The notes under the pieces were generated by a model. That model worked only from the letters and a program-made list of their open reading frames with translations. It ran no database searches and had not been told where the DNA came from. From Prevotella sp. (lineage in GTDB: Bacteria; Bacteroidota; Bacteroidia; Bacteroidales; Bacteroidaceae), in contig JAGAWQ010000007.1 of the NCBI GenBank assembly GCA_017941345.1, positions 1-39,107 on the forward strand: a DNA stretch of 39,107 bases, in the 5' to 3' direction. Each line of letters begins with the position of its first letter. Position 1 is the first letter of the stretch. This document shows, piece by piece, positions 1 to 7,361 of the stretch. The position numbers were made by a program, and so were the translations under genes.

Positions 1-95
1 CAAAGTCTCCAGCTTCTTGTACTACTACTTCTTCTGTTTTATGTAAGACTTTCAAAGAACTCTTTCTTCATTGCCAACAGGTCTTACCCTGAAAG
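1..95 (-). other. Probable rRNA-operon leader (16S gene would lie just left of the window)
   Basis: Reading leftwards from a strong promoter, this stretch has no convincing ORF. It contains GTTCTTTGAAAG (minus strand, positions 60 to about 49), which resembles the boxA antitermination element of bacterial rRNA leaders (E. coli TGCTCTTTAACA). It is followed by an A- and AG-rich stretch ending at the edge. A promoter, boxA and then a non-coding leader is the usual arrangement before 16S rRNA in Bacteroidales, as I remember it. The 16S start itself is outside the window, so this is an inference. Confidence 0.45.
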
Positions 96-101
96 CGGAT
101 G

Positions 102-132
102 CAAAGGTACAACTATTTTTTGATTCCACAAA
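102..132 (-). promoter_or_regulatory. Bacteroidetes-type promoter reading out of the left edge
   Basis: On the minus strand TTTG (132-129) is followed, after 19 bp, by TACCTTTG (109-102). This is an exact match to the Bacteroidetes -33/-7 consensus TTTG-N19-21-TAnnTTTG. It drives the boxA-bearing leader at 1-95. Confidence 0.8.
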
Positions 133-163
133 CTTTTTCGAGAAGAAATTTTTCTTTTCGTTG

Positions 164-197
164 AAAAAAAATCGGAACTTGACAAAAATCAAGTCCC
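164..197 (-). terminator. Intrinsic terminator of the OmpA-family gene
   Basis: Reading the minus strand, GGGACTTGA (197-189) pairs with TCAAGTTCC (182-174) across a 6-nt loop, with one mismatch. Eight T residues (171-164) follow. It lies about 45 bp after the OmpA-family stop codon, and so separates that gene from the next promoter in the same direction. Confidence 0.7.
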
Positions 198-242
198 AAA
201 ATATAGTACACCTTATTATATAATATATAAGGAACAAAAAAT

Positions 243-1079
243 TTACTTACCTTCTTCTGGTGCCTGTCCAATGAGTTCCATGAACTCGTCAAGCTTGGGA
301 GTAATAATAATCTGTGTACGACGATTGCGCATCTTACCTACCTCTGAAGTGTTAGGCTGAAGAGGATTGTACTCACCGCGACCACCAGCAGTCAGGCGCT
401 TAGGATCTACTCCATAGTCGTTCTGCAAGGCCTGAACAACACTGCTAGCACGCAAACAAGAGAGGTCCCAGTTGTTACGAATATTCTCACGAGAGATGGG
501 TACATTATCGGTATTACCCTCTACCAGAACATCGTAGTCCTTGTAATCCTTGATAATCTTGGCAATTTTCGACAAGGTCTCTGCAGCACGGCTGTTGATC
601 TTGTAAGTACCACTCTCATACAGCATATTGTCAGCCAACGAGATGTAGACAACACCTTTCAGCACCTGAACATCGACCTCCTTCAGCTCTTCCTTAGAGA
701 GAGAACGTGTCAGGTTATTAGTGAGAACCATATTCAAAGAATCACTCTTAGACTTCACCTCTACCAGATGACGAATATACTGATTCGACTCATTGATCTG
801 GTCGACCAGTTTCTCAATACTGATATTGTTCTGGCTGGCATTGGTCAAACTCTTGTCGAGAGATTTCTGTAGTGTTTCATTCGTCTGCTGGGCAGCAGTT
901 AACTGCTCCTGGAGACTTGCGACACGGGTATTGGCAGCTGCCAGTTGCTCCTTGGTGTTCTGATAATTGGTTTGCAAAGCCTTATTATCTTCCTGGCAAG
1001 CTTGAAGTTCCTTCTTCGAAGCACAACTGGTAAACAGGACACCTGCTACCAAAACAATCATGAATACTGTCTTTTTCAT
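243..1079 (-). CDS. OmpA-family peptidoglycan-binding lipoprotein
   Basis: This predicts a 278-residue lipoprotein that would anchor the outer membrane to peptidoglycan. The reading frame is open upstream to 1115, but the chosen start at 1079 gives MKKTVF, a hydrophobic stretch and the lipobox LFTSC, with the lipidated Cys near residue 19. Residues from about 25 to 105 are rich in Gln, Leu, Asn and Ala with heptad spacing and look like a coiled coil. The C-terminal third has the OmpA/MotB fold signatures: the GNTDNVPI strand-loop, NWDLSCLRASSVV and GMRNRRTQIII-like Arg residues that contact diaminopimelate in the family. It is monocistronic, with its own promoter and terminator. The specific paralogue cannot be named from sequence alone. 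Confidence 0.88.
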   Translation of the reverse strand: MKKTVFMIVLVAGVLFTSCASKKELQACQEDNKALQTNYQNTKEQLAAANTRVASLQEQLTAAQQTNETLQKSLDKSLTNASQNNISIEKLVDQINESNQYIRHLVEVKSKSDSLNMVLTNNLTRSLSKEELKEVDVQVLKGVVYISLADNMLYESGTYKINSRAAETLSKIAKIIKDYKDYDVLVEGNTDNVPISRENIRNNWDLSCLRASSVVQALQNDYGVDPKRLTAGGRGEYNPLQPNTSEVGKMRNRRTQIIITPKLDEFMELIGQAPEEGK

Positions 1080-1125
1080 AAACTTAAATATTTCTTTAAT
1101 ACTAAAATTTGTCACTTTGACGGTG

Positions 1126-1133
1126 CAAAGTTA
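1126..1133 (-). promoter_or_regulatory. -7 element for the OmpA-family gene
   Basis: TAACTTTG on the minus strand matches TAnnTTTG and lies 46 bp before the chosen start at 1079. No good TTTG is found at the right distance upstream (the best is TTTC, about 23 bp away), so only the -7 half is supported. It is back to back with the purL promoter. Confidence 0.55.
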
Positions 1134-1160
1134 ATCATTAGACGCATATTTTGATTGAAA

Positions 1161-1194
1161 GTTGCATCAATTTAGATATTTTTAAGTAACTTTG
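1161..1194 (+). promoter_or_regulatory. purL promoter
   Basis: TAACTTTG at 1187-1194 matches the -7 consensus. GTTG at 1161-1164 is a near-match -33 element with a 22-bp spacer. The expected transcript has a leader of about 30 nt before the ATG at 1232. No PurR-type operator or riboswitch is evident in so short a leader. Confidence 0.65.
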
Positions 1195-1231
1195 CCCCCA
1201 AAATCGTAAATTTATAAGGTAAAAAAGGATT

Positions 1232-4200
1232 ATGATTCTCTTTTTCAAGACTCCACAACAGAGCGTGATAGCCACTCAAACAGACCATCAGCTCGACGAA
1301 CAAGAAGTGAAAGAACTATGCTGGCTCTATGGCGAGGCCACCCTGCTAAGCGACCCGATGCTGACGGGATATTATGTTGGTCCACGTCGAGAGATGGTTA
1401 CCCCATGGTCGACGAATGCTGTTGAAATCACGCAGAACATGGGTCTCAAGGGTATTCTGCGCATTGAGGAATACTGGGCTGTCAGTTCCAAGGACGCTGA
1501 GCACGACCCGATGTTGCAGCGCATGTATGATGGCCTGAACCAAGACATCTTCACTGTTAACATCAAGCCCGAGCCCATCAAGTATGTGAACAACCTGGAG
1601 GAATACAACGAACAAGAAGGTCTGGCTCTCTCGCCTGAGGAGATAGAATATTTGCACAAGATTGAAAAAGAGAACGGGCGACCCCTGACAGACTCAGAGA
1701 TCTTTGGCTTTGCCCAAATCAATTCCGAGCATTGCCGCCACAAAATTTTTGGTGGCACGTTCATCATCGACGGCAAGGAGATGGAGAGCTCGCTTTTTGC
1801 GATGATCAAGAAGACCACTCAAGAGAATCCCAACAAGATTCTGTCAGCTTATAAGGACAACGTAGCTTTTGCGCAAGGTCCTGTAGTGGAACAGTTTGCA
1901 CCTGCAGACCAGTCGACCAGCGACTATTTCCGTGTAAAAGATATTGAGAGTGTTATTTCGCTGAAAGCTGAGACGCACAACTTTCCCACCACGGTGGAGC
2001 CCTTCAATGGTGCTGCTACCGGTACGGGAGGTGAGATTCGTGACCGTATGGGTGGTGGCGTTGGTTCATGGCCTATTGCTGGTACGGCTGTCTATATGAC
2101 GGCCTACCCTCGCATTCAGGATGAGACTCGCGACTGGGAGGACATCATGCCTGCCCGCGAGTGGTTGTACCAGACCCCTGAGCAGATTCTGATTAAGGCC
2201 TCGAATGGTGCCTCCGACTTCGGTAACAAGTTTGGCCAACCACTAATCACAGGATCAGTACTGACTTTTGAGCATCAGGAAGGACAAGAGAAATATGCCT
2301 ATGACAAAGTCATCATGTTGGCAGGAGGCGTAGGCTACGGCACCAAGCGCGACTGTTTGAAGAAAGAGCCCCAGAAAGGGAACAAGGTCGTTGTAGTTGG
2401 TGGTGACAACTATCGCATCGGACTGGGTGGTGGTTCTGTATCATCTGTAGATACTGGTCGCTATAGCAACGGCATTGAGTTGAACGCTATTCAACGTGCC
2501 AACCCTGAAATGCAGAAGCGTGCCTACAACCTGGTGCGTGCCCTCTGCGAGGAGGACAACAATCCTGTTATCTCTATTCACGACCACGGTAGTGCGGGTC
2601 ACCTGAACTGCCTCTCCGAGCTTGTCGAGGAATGTGGTGGTGAGATTGACATGTCTAAGTTGCCGATTGGTGACAAAACGCTCTCATCGAAGGAGATTAT
2701 TGCCAACGAGAGTCAAGAGCGTATGGGTTTGTTGATTGATGAGAAACATATCGAACACGTACAGAAAATTGCAGAGCGCGAACGAGCTCCGATGTATGTA
2801 GTTGGCGAAACTACTGGCGATGCTCATTTTTCATTCAAACAGGCTGATGGCGTGAAGCCCTTCGACCTGGATGTGGCCCAGATGTTTGGTCATTCGCCCA
2901 AGACTATCATGCGCGACAATACCGTTGAGCGTAAATATGAAGATGTCATCTATTTGCAAGATAAGATAAACGAGTATCTTGAGCGCGTGCTTCAGTTGGA
3001 GTCTGTAGCCTGCAAAGACTGGCTGACGAATAAGGTAGACCGCTCTGTGACGGGTAAGATAGCACGCCAGCAATGTCAGGGTGAGATTCAGTTGCCGCTA
3101 AGCGACTGTGGTGTCGTAGCCCTCGACTATCGTGGTCGCAAGGGAATTGCCACCGCATTAGGCCATGCGCCTCAGGCCGGCTTGGCCAATCCTGCCGCCG
3201 GTAGTGTGCTTTCTGTTGCCGAGGCCTTGACAAATATAGTATGGGCACCATTGGCTGAAGGAATGGACTCACTCTCACTAAGCGCCAACTGGATGTGGCC
3301 TTGCCGTTCACAAGAAGGTGAGGATGCTCGTCTTTACACCGCTGTAAAGGCCTTGAGCGATTTCTGCTGCGAATTACACATCAACGTGCCTACAGGTAAA
3401 GATTCGCTGTCGTTGACCCAACAATATCCCAATGGCGAAAAGATTATATCGCCTGGCACTGTTATCGTCAGCGCAGGTGGCGAGGTATCAGACATCCGCA
3501 AGGTAGTAAGTCCTGTGTTGGTGAACAACAAGAATGCCTCGCTCTATCACATCGACTTCTCGTTTGACGAGCAGCATCTGGGCGGAAGTGCTTTTGCACA
3601 GAGTCTGGGCAAAGTGGGTAGCGACGTACCTACCGTGAAGAATGCAGAATACTTTACCGATGCATTCATGGCTGTTCAGCAACTGATAGAGAAAGGTTGG
3701 GTAATGGCAGGGCACGACATCTCAGCAGGTGGTCTGATTACCACCCTGTTAGAGATGACATTCGCCAACACCAAGGGCGGCATGCACATCAATCTACACG
3801 ACATCTGTCAGGATGGTGACGTTGTGAAGACTTTGTTTGCAGAGAATCCAGGCGTCATCATCGAGGTAAGCGACATGCACAAACAGGAGTTCAAGGACTT
3901 CATGGAGGATGCTGGTGTAGGCTTTGCTAAGATTGGCTATCCTGTAGAGAACAGCCGCAGCATTGTCGTGAAGGCTAATGACAAAGAGTTCACTTTCGAC
4001 ATCGACACCTTGCGCGATACATGGTTTAAGACCAGTTATCTGTTGGATTGCAAGCAGAGTTTCAATGGCAAGGCCAAGGAACGTTTCGAGAACTACAAAC
4101 AGCAACCGCTGGAGATGAAGTTCAATCGCGACTTCACTGGTACGCTTAAGCAATATGGCATCTCTGCAGACCGCCGTGAGAATACAGGCATCAAGGCCGC

Positions 4201-4927
4201 TATCATCCGTGAGAAAGGTACCAACGGTGAGCGCGAGATGGCTTACTCGATGTATCTGGCAGGCTTCGACGTTAAAGACGTGATGATGACCGACCTAATC
4301 AGTGGTCGTGAGACGCTCGAAGACATCAACTTCATCGTCTTCTGCGGTGGATTCTCCAATAGTGACGTGCTTGGCTCGGCTAAAGGATGGGCTGGTGCTT
4401 TCCTCTTCAATCCTAAAGCCAAGGAAGCCCTCGATAAGTTCTATGCCCGCAAGGACACTCTCTCACTGGGTATCTGTAACGGTTGCCAGCTGATGGTCGA
4501 GTTGGGTCTGACAGGTGCCAAAGGTGCCAAGATGCTCCACAACGACTCGCGGAAGTTCGAGAGTGAGTTTATTACCCTCAGCATTCCTCAGAACAACAGC
4601 GTAATGTTCGGAAGTCTAAGCGGCAATAAGCTTGGTCTCTGGGTAGCTCATGGCGAGGGTAAGTTCCATCTGCCCGAGGCAGAGAGCGCCTACAACATAA
4701 TTGCTAAATACAACTACGCAGGCTATCCCGCTAATCCCAACGGTTCTGACTATAACGTAGCAGGTATCTGCTCTGAGGATGGTCGTCATCTCTGCATGAT
4801 GCCACACCTTGAACGCGCCATTTTCCCCTGGCAATGTGCATGGTATCCAGAGCGTCGTCGCATGGACGAGGTTACCCCATGGATTGAAGCATTCGTGAAT
4901 GCCCGCAAGTGGATTGAGCAGCAATGA
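1232..4927 (+). CDS. purL: Phosphoribosylformylglycinamidine synthase, single-chain (large) type
   Basis: This is the fourth step of de novo purine synthesis: FGAR, glutamine and ATP give FGAM in the cytoplasm. The 1231-residue length fits the fused PurL of Gram-negative bacteria, as opposed to the separate PurS/PurL/PurQ. The N-terminal and linker regions are followed by the synthase core with the motif NSEHCRHK (about residues 164-171). The C-terminal glutaminase domain shows GICNGCQLM with the catalytic Cys at residue 1085. The catalytic His and Glu lie in PHLER (His1192, Glu1194). The start at ATG 1232 follows the promoter at a normal distance. The stop codon overlaps the next start (ATGA), which suggests translational coupling to the transporter genes downstream. 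All key residues are present. Confidence 0.97.
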   Translation: MILFFKTPQQSVIATQTDHQLDEQEVKELCWLYGEATLLSDPMLTGYYVGPRREMVTPWSTNAVEITQNMGLKGILRIEEYWAVSSKDAEHDPMLQRMYDGLNQDIFTVNIKPEPIKYVNNLEEYNEQEGLALSPEEIEYLHKIEKENGRPLTDSEIFGFAQINSEHCRHKIFGGTFIIDGKEMESSLFAMIKKTTQENPNKILSAYKDNVAFAQGPVVEQFAPADQSTSDYFRVKDIESVISLKAETHNFPTTVEPFNGAATGTGGEIRDRMGGGVGSWPIAGTAVYMTAYPRIQDETRDWEDIMPAREWLYQTPEQILIKASNGASDFGNKFGQPLITGSVLTFEHQEGQEKYAYDKVIMLAGGVGYGTKRDCLKKEPQKGNKVVVVGGDNYRIGLGGGSVSSVDTGRYSNGIELNAIQRANPEMQKRAYNLVRALCEEDNNPVISIHDHGSAGHLNCLSELVEECGGEIDMSKLPIGDKTLSSKEIIANESQERMGLLIDEKHIEHVQKIAERERAPMYVVGETTGDAHFSFKQADGVKPFDLDVAQMFGHSPKTIMRDNTVERKYEDVIYLQDKINEYLERVLQLESVACKDWLTNKVDRSVTGKIARQQCQGEIQLPLSDCGVVALDYRGRKGIATALGHAPQAGLANPAAGSVLSVAEALTNIVWAPLAEGMDSLSLSANWMWPCRSQEGEDARLYTAVKALSDFCCELHINVPTGKDSLSLTQQYPNGEKIISPGTVIVSAGGEVSDIRKVVSPVLVNNKNASLYHIDFSFDEQHLGGSAFAQSLGKVGSDVPTVKNAEYFTDAFMAVQQLIEKGWVMAGHDISAGGLITTLLEMTFANTKGGMHINLHDICQDGDVVKTLFAENPGVIIEVSDMHKQEFKDFMEDAGVGFAKIGYPVENSRSIVVKANDKEFTFDIDTLRDTWFKTSYLLDCKQSFNGKAKERFENYKQQPLEMKFNRDFTGTLKQYGISADRRENTGIKAAIIREKGTNGEREMAYSMYLAGFDVKDVMMTDLISGRETLEDINFIVFCGGFSNSDVLGSAKGWAGAFLFNPKAKEALDKFYARKDTLSLGICNGCQLMVELGLTGAKGAKMLHNDSRKFESEFITLSIPQNNSVMFGSLSGNKLGLWVAHGEGKFHLPEAESAYNIIAKYNYAGYPANPNGSDYNVAGICSEDGRHLCMMPHLERAIFPWQCAWYPERRRMDEVTPWIEAFVNARKWIEQQ

Positions 4928-5457
4928 ACAATTACTGGGAATCGTTTCGCACATTCTTTAAGATTGGCATATTCACCCTTGGTGGCGGATATGCCATGAT
5001 ACCACTAATTGAGGAAGAGGTGGTCAACAGACACCAATGGGTATCAAAGGACGAGCTACTCGACCTGATAGCTATTGCACAGAGTTGTCCTGGCGTGTTT
5101 GCCATCAATATAGCCATCTTCATCGGATATAAATTAAATAAGGTACGCGGAGCGTTAGCTACCGCATTTGGTACTGCCCTACCCTCATTCATGATTATCC
5201 TGGCCATTGCCATATTCTTCCATCAGTTTGAGGACAATCATGTGGTAGCCGCAATGTTTCAGGGTATCCGTCCTGCCGTTGTAGCCTTAATAGCCGTACC
5301 TACATTCAATATGGGTAAGCGTGCCAAGCTCAACAAGTATACTATCTGGATTCCCATCGCGTCAGCCTTACTGATATGTATGATGGGTGTTTCACCTATC
5401 TGGATTATCATCGTTGCGGGCATTGGTGGCTATATTTATGGGAGGATTGCCGCATGA
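4924..5457 (+). CDS. CHR (chromate transporter) family protein, first half
   Basis: This 177-residue membrane protein is one half of a split CHR transporter. It has the family signature FxxGGxxMIP near the N-terminus (TLGGGYAMIPLIEEE). The conserved QSCPGVFAINIAIFIGYK region follows, then hydrophobic segments consistent with about five or six membrane passes. Short-chain CHR proteins are normally encoded as tandem pairs that assemble together, and the second half follows directly. The family exports chromate in Proteobacteria. In anaerobic gut bacteria the natural substrate is unknown, so the name marks the family and not a proven function. The start overlaps the purL stop (ATGA). Confidence 0.9.
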   Translation: MNNYWESFRTFFKIGIFTLGGGYAMIPLIEEEVVNRHQWVSKDELLDLIAIAQSCPGVFAINIAIFIGYKLNKVRGALATAFGTALPSFMIILAIAIFFHQFEDNHVVAAMFQGIRPAVVALIAVPTFNMGKRAKLNKYTIWIPIASALLICMMGVSPIWIIIVAGIGGYIYGRIAA

Positions 5458-6029
5458 TATTCTTCTCGTTATTCTACACGTTCTTCATGATAGGCCTCTT
5501 CGGATTTGGCGGGGGCTATGGCATGTTGTCGCTCATTCAGCACGAAACGGTGGAACACTGGCATTGGTTGTCATCATCAGAGTTTACCGACATTGTAGCT
5601 ATTTCACAGATGACACCCGGTCCTGTAGGCATCAACTCAGCCACATATTGTGGCTATACGGCCTGTGTCAACGCGGGCTATTCGATGCCTATGGCCATTT
5701 TAGGCTCGACAACTGCCACTTTTGCGCTGGTACTGCCTTCATTGATTTTGATGGTTTTAATTAGCAAAATGTTCATGCGATACATGCATACCCGCACGGT
5801 GACCTCTGTTTTCACTGGTTTGCGACCTGCTGTTGTGGGACTTTTAGCCGCTGCCACCCTGCTCCTTTGTAGCAAAGAAAACTTCTCAACACCTACGGAG
5901 AACCCTTGGCAGTTCTGGATTAGCTGTGGACTATTTGCGGCAACTGCCTTCGGTACAGGGGTTTTAAAGATTAACCCCATCCGCATGATATGCTATGCAG
6001 CCATTGCGGGATTGGTGTTATTCTATTAA
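5454..6029 (+). CDS. CHR (chromate transporter) family protein, second half
   Basis: This 191-residue partner of the preceding gene overlaps its stop by ATGA at 5454-5457. Upstream in-frame starts would lie deep inside the first half, so ATG 5454 is preferred. It repeats the family signature (GFGGGYGMLSLIQHE) and has the paired motif ISQMTPGPVGINSATYCGY, where the first half has AQSCPGVFAINIAIFIGY. The remainder is hydrophobic helices. The difference between the two motifs is typical of antisymmetric CHR pairs, which insert in opposite orientations. The gene ends only 8 bp from the convergent FMN-binding gene, and no terminator is visible between them. Confidence 0.9.
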   Translation: MIFFSLFYTFFMIGLFGFGGGYGMLSLIQHETVEHWHWLSSSEFTDIVAISQMTPGPVGINSATYCGYTACVNAGYSMPMAILGSTTATFALVLPSLILMVLISKMFMRYMHTRTVTSVFTGLRPAVVGLLAAATLLLCSKENFSTPTENPWQFWISCGLFAATAFGTGVLKINPIRMICYAAIAGLVLFY

Positions 6030-6037
6030 AGAATCCT

Positions 6038-6421
6038 CTATTTGTGCTTCCAATAATACTCCAAGCCACGTTTGACATTTTCCTTGACAGCATCTGATGT
6101 AAAAGTAGCACCAGTCAGGCCATCCACCTCTGCATACTTGTTCTTCGACACCTTCTGTCCTTCATAGGCAGGCAGCATCTGCTTCTTGATGCGAGCATTG
6201 TATTTTGGTGTCTCCTGGCTCTTCAGCAGCACCACCTTGACTATCTTGTTCTTTTTGATGTAAATCTCCACAGGTGTTGGGCCATTGTAGCCCTCTACAT
6301 CCTGTGCCAGTGTCGTGGTATTCACAACATAGGTACCATCTTTCTCCTTCTTCATCACGTCATCTGCCTGTGCAGCCAGTCCGCACATCAGCAACATGGC
6401 TATCAAAATATTTTTCTTCAT
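6038..6421 (-). CDS. Secreted FMN-binding domain protein
   Basis: This 127-residue protein has an N-terminal signal peptide (MKKNILIAMLLMCGLAAQA) followed by a single FMN-binding domain like those in RnfG and NqrC. The hallmark is DGLTGATFTSDAV near the C-terminus. In this family FMN is attached through a phosphoester to the second Thr of the (S/T)GAT motif, here about Thr106. A stand-alone secreted version would be a small periplasmic flavoprotein electron carrier, flavinylated by ApbE, which is not in this window. It has its own -7 element and is convergent with the CHR genes. Partner and function are unknown. Confidence 0.85.
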   Translation of the reverse strand: MKKNILIAMLLMCGLAAQADDVMKKEKDGTYVVNTTTLAQDVEGYNGPTPVEIYIKKNKIVKVVLLKSQETPKYNARIKKQMLPAYEGQKVSKNKYAEVDGLTGATFTSDAVKENVKRGLEYYWKHK

Positions 6422-6447
6422 TTTCTTGTTTTATTGATTTGAGAGCG

Positions 6448-6455
6448 CAAAGTTA
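6448..6455 (-). promoter_or_regulatory. -7 element for the FMN-binding gene
   Basis: TAACTTTG on the minus strand lies 27 bp before the start at 6421. A consensus -33 is not evident. It is only 12 bp from the divergent -7 of the hydrolase gene, so the two promoters must overlap. Confidence 0.6.
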
Positions 6456-6467
6456 AGCATTTTTTCG

Positions 6468-6475
6468 TAACTTTG
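6468..6475 (+). promoter_or_regulatory. -7 element for the alpha/beta-hydrolase lipoprotein, adjoining the start codon
   Basis: TAACTTTG ends 4 bp before the ATG at 6480. In Bacteroidetes transcription starts a few bases after this box. The mRNA would therefore be leaderless or nearly so if this is the promoter in use. Confidence 0.55.
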
Positions 6476-6479
6476 CCCC

Positions 6480-7361
6480 ATGAAACATTTTTATTCACTC
6501 TTTTTAGCAATCTTTTTCGCCAGTTGTACAACAGTCCATCGTGGATTCATTCCCGTTTCAGGCCATGGAAAACTGTACTACGATGAACGGGGTAAAGGTG
6601 AACCTGTACTTCTGCTGCATGGGCACTCGTTAGACAGAAGGATGTGGGACGAACAATGGCGACCGCTGTCCAAACAATACCGAACGATAAGAATAGACTT
6701 TCGAGGCTATGGCCGCTCTTCAGAGCAACGCGAAGACTTACAGATGACACATGTAGACGATGTTATTACACTAATGGACTCATTCCACATTCAGCGTGCC
6801 CACATTATTGGTCTTTCGATGGGAGCCTTTGTAGCAGGCGATATGCTGGCGATGTATCCTGACAGACTTATTACCTGCACTATGGCCAGCGGAGGCATCC
6901 GTAACTCCAAAGGTCCCAGCGAACCGATGGACACAGCAGAAAGCAAGAAACGAGACCAAGAAATAAAAGCACTTCAAGTGAAAGGCGTAGCGAAGATGAA
7001 ACAAGAGTGGATAGAACAGTTGATGGCATCAGGAGGGTCGCAACGAGAACGGATGCGCAAGCCTCTGACCCAGATGATCGACCAATGGACAGCATGGCAA
7101 CCCTTGCACAAAGAAGTACGCCTGTTCTATGGCAAGGAGGCGTGGCAACGATTCATTCAACAAAAGAACACCACTCCCACCCTGCTGATTCGTGGTGCGA
7201 AAGAACTAAATGGCAAGAAAGGCGAGCCTCGCGAACTGCAATATCTGAAAAATGGCCGCTACATCGTTATTCCCGACTGCGGCCATATGCTGAACATGGA
7301 ACGACCCAAGGAGTTCAATCAGGCCGTTCTTGAATTTCTCAATAGTTTCCCAATGCACTGA
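6480..7361 (+). CDS. Alpha/beta-hydrolase lipoprotein
   Basis: This 293-residue protein has a short lipoprotein signal (hydrophobic stretch, then FASC with Cys at about residue 16), so it is probably anchored in a cell-envelope membrane. The alpha/beta-hydrolase fold is clear: oxyanion region LLLHGHSLDRRMWDEQW, RIDFRGYGRS, nucleophile elbow GLSMGAF with Ser113, and C-terminal CGHMLNMERPKEF with the catalytic His269. The acid normally found in RGxxD appears here as Glu in IRGAKEL, so the triad acid may be Glu or may sit elsewhere. The substrate cannot be deduced. The last 23 bp overlap the convergent GH127 gene. Confidence 0.85.
   Translation: MKHFYSLFLAIFFASCTTVHRGFIPVSGHGKLYYDERGKGEPVLLLHGHSLDRRMWDEQWRPLSKQYRTIRIDFRGYGRSSEQREDLQMTHVDDVITLMDSFHIQRAHIIGLSMGAFVAGDMLAMYPDRLITCTMASGGIRNSKGPSEPMDTAESKKRDQEIKALQVKGVAKMKQEWIEQLMASGGSQRERMRKPLTQMIDQWTAWQPLHKEVRLFYGKEAWQRFIQQKNTTPTLLIRGAKELNGKKGEPRELQYLKNGRYIVIPDCGHMLNMERPKEFNQAVLEFLNSFPMH

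Noticed and set aside
52-237. 61-codon minus-strand ORF
   Set aside because: It runs through a terminator, an AT-rich spacer and a promoter, and its composition is that of non-coding AT-rich DNA.
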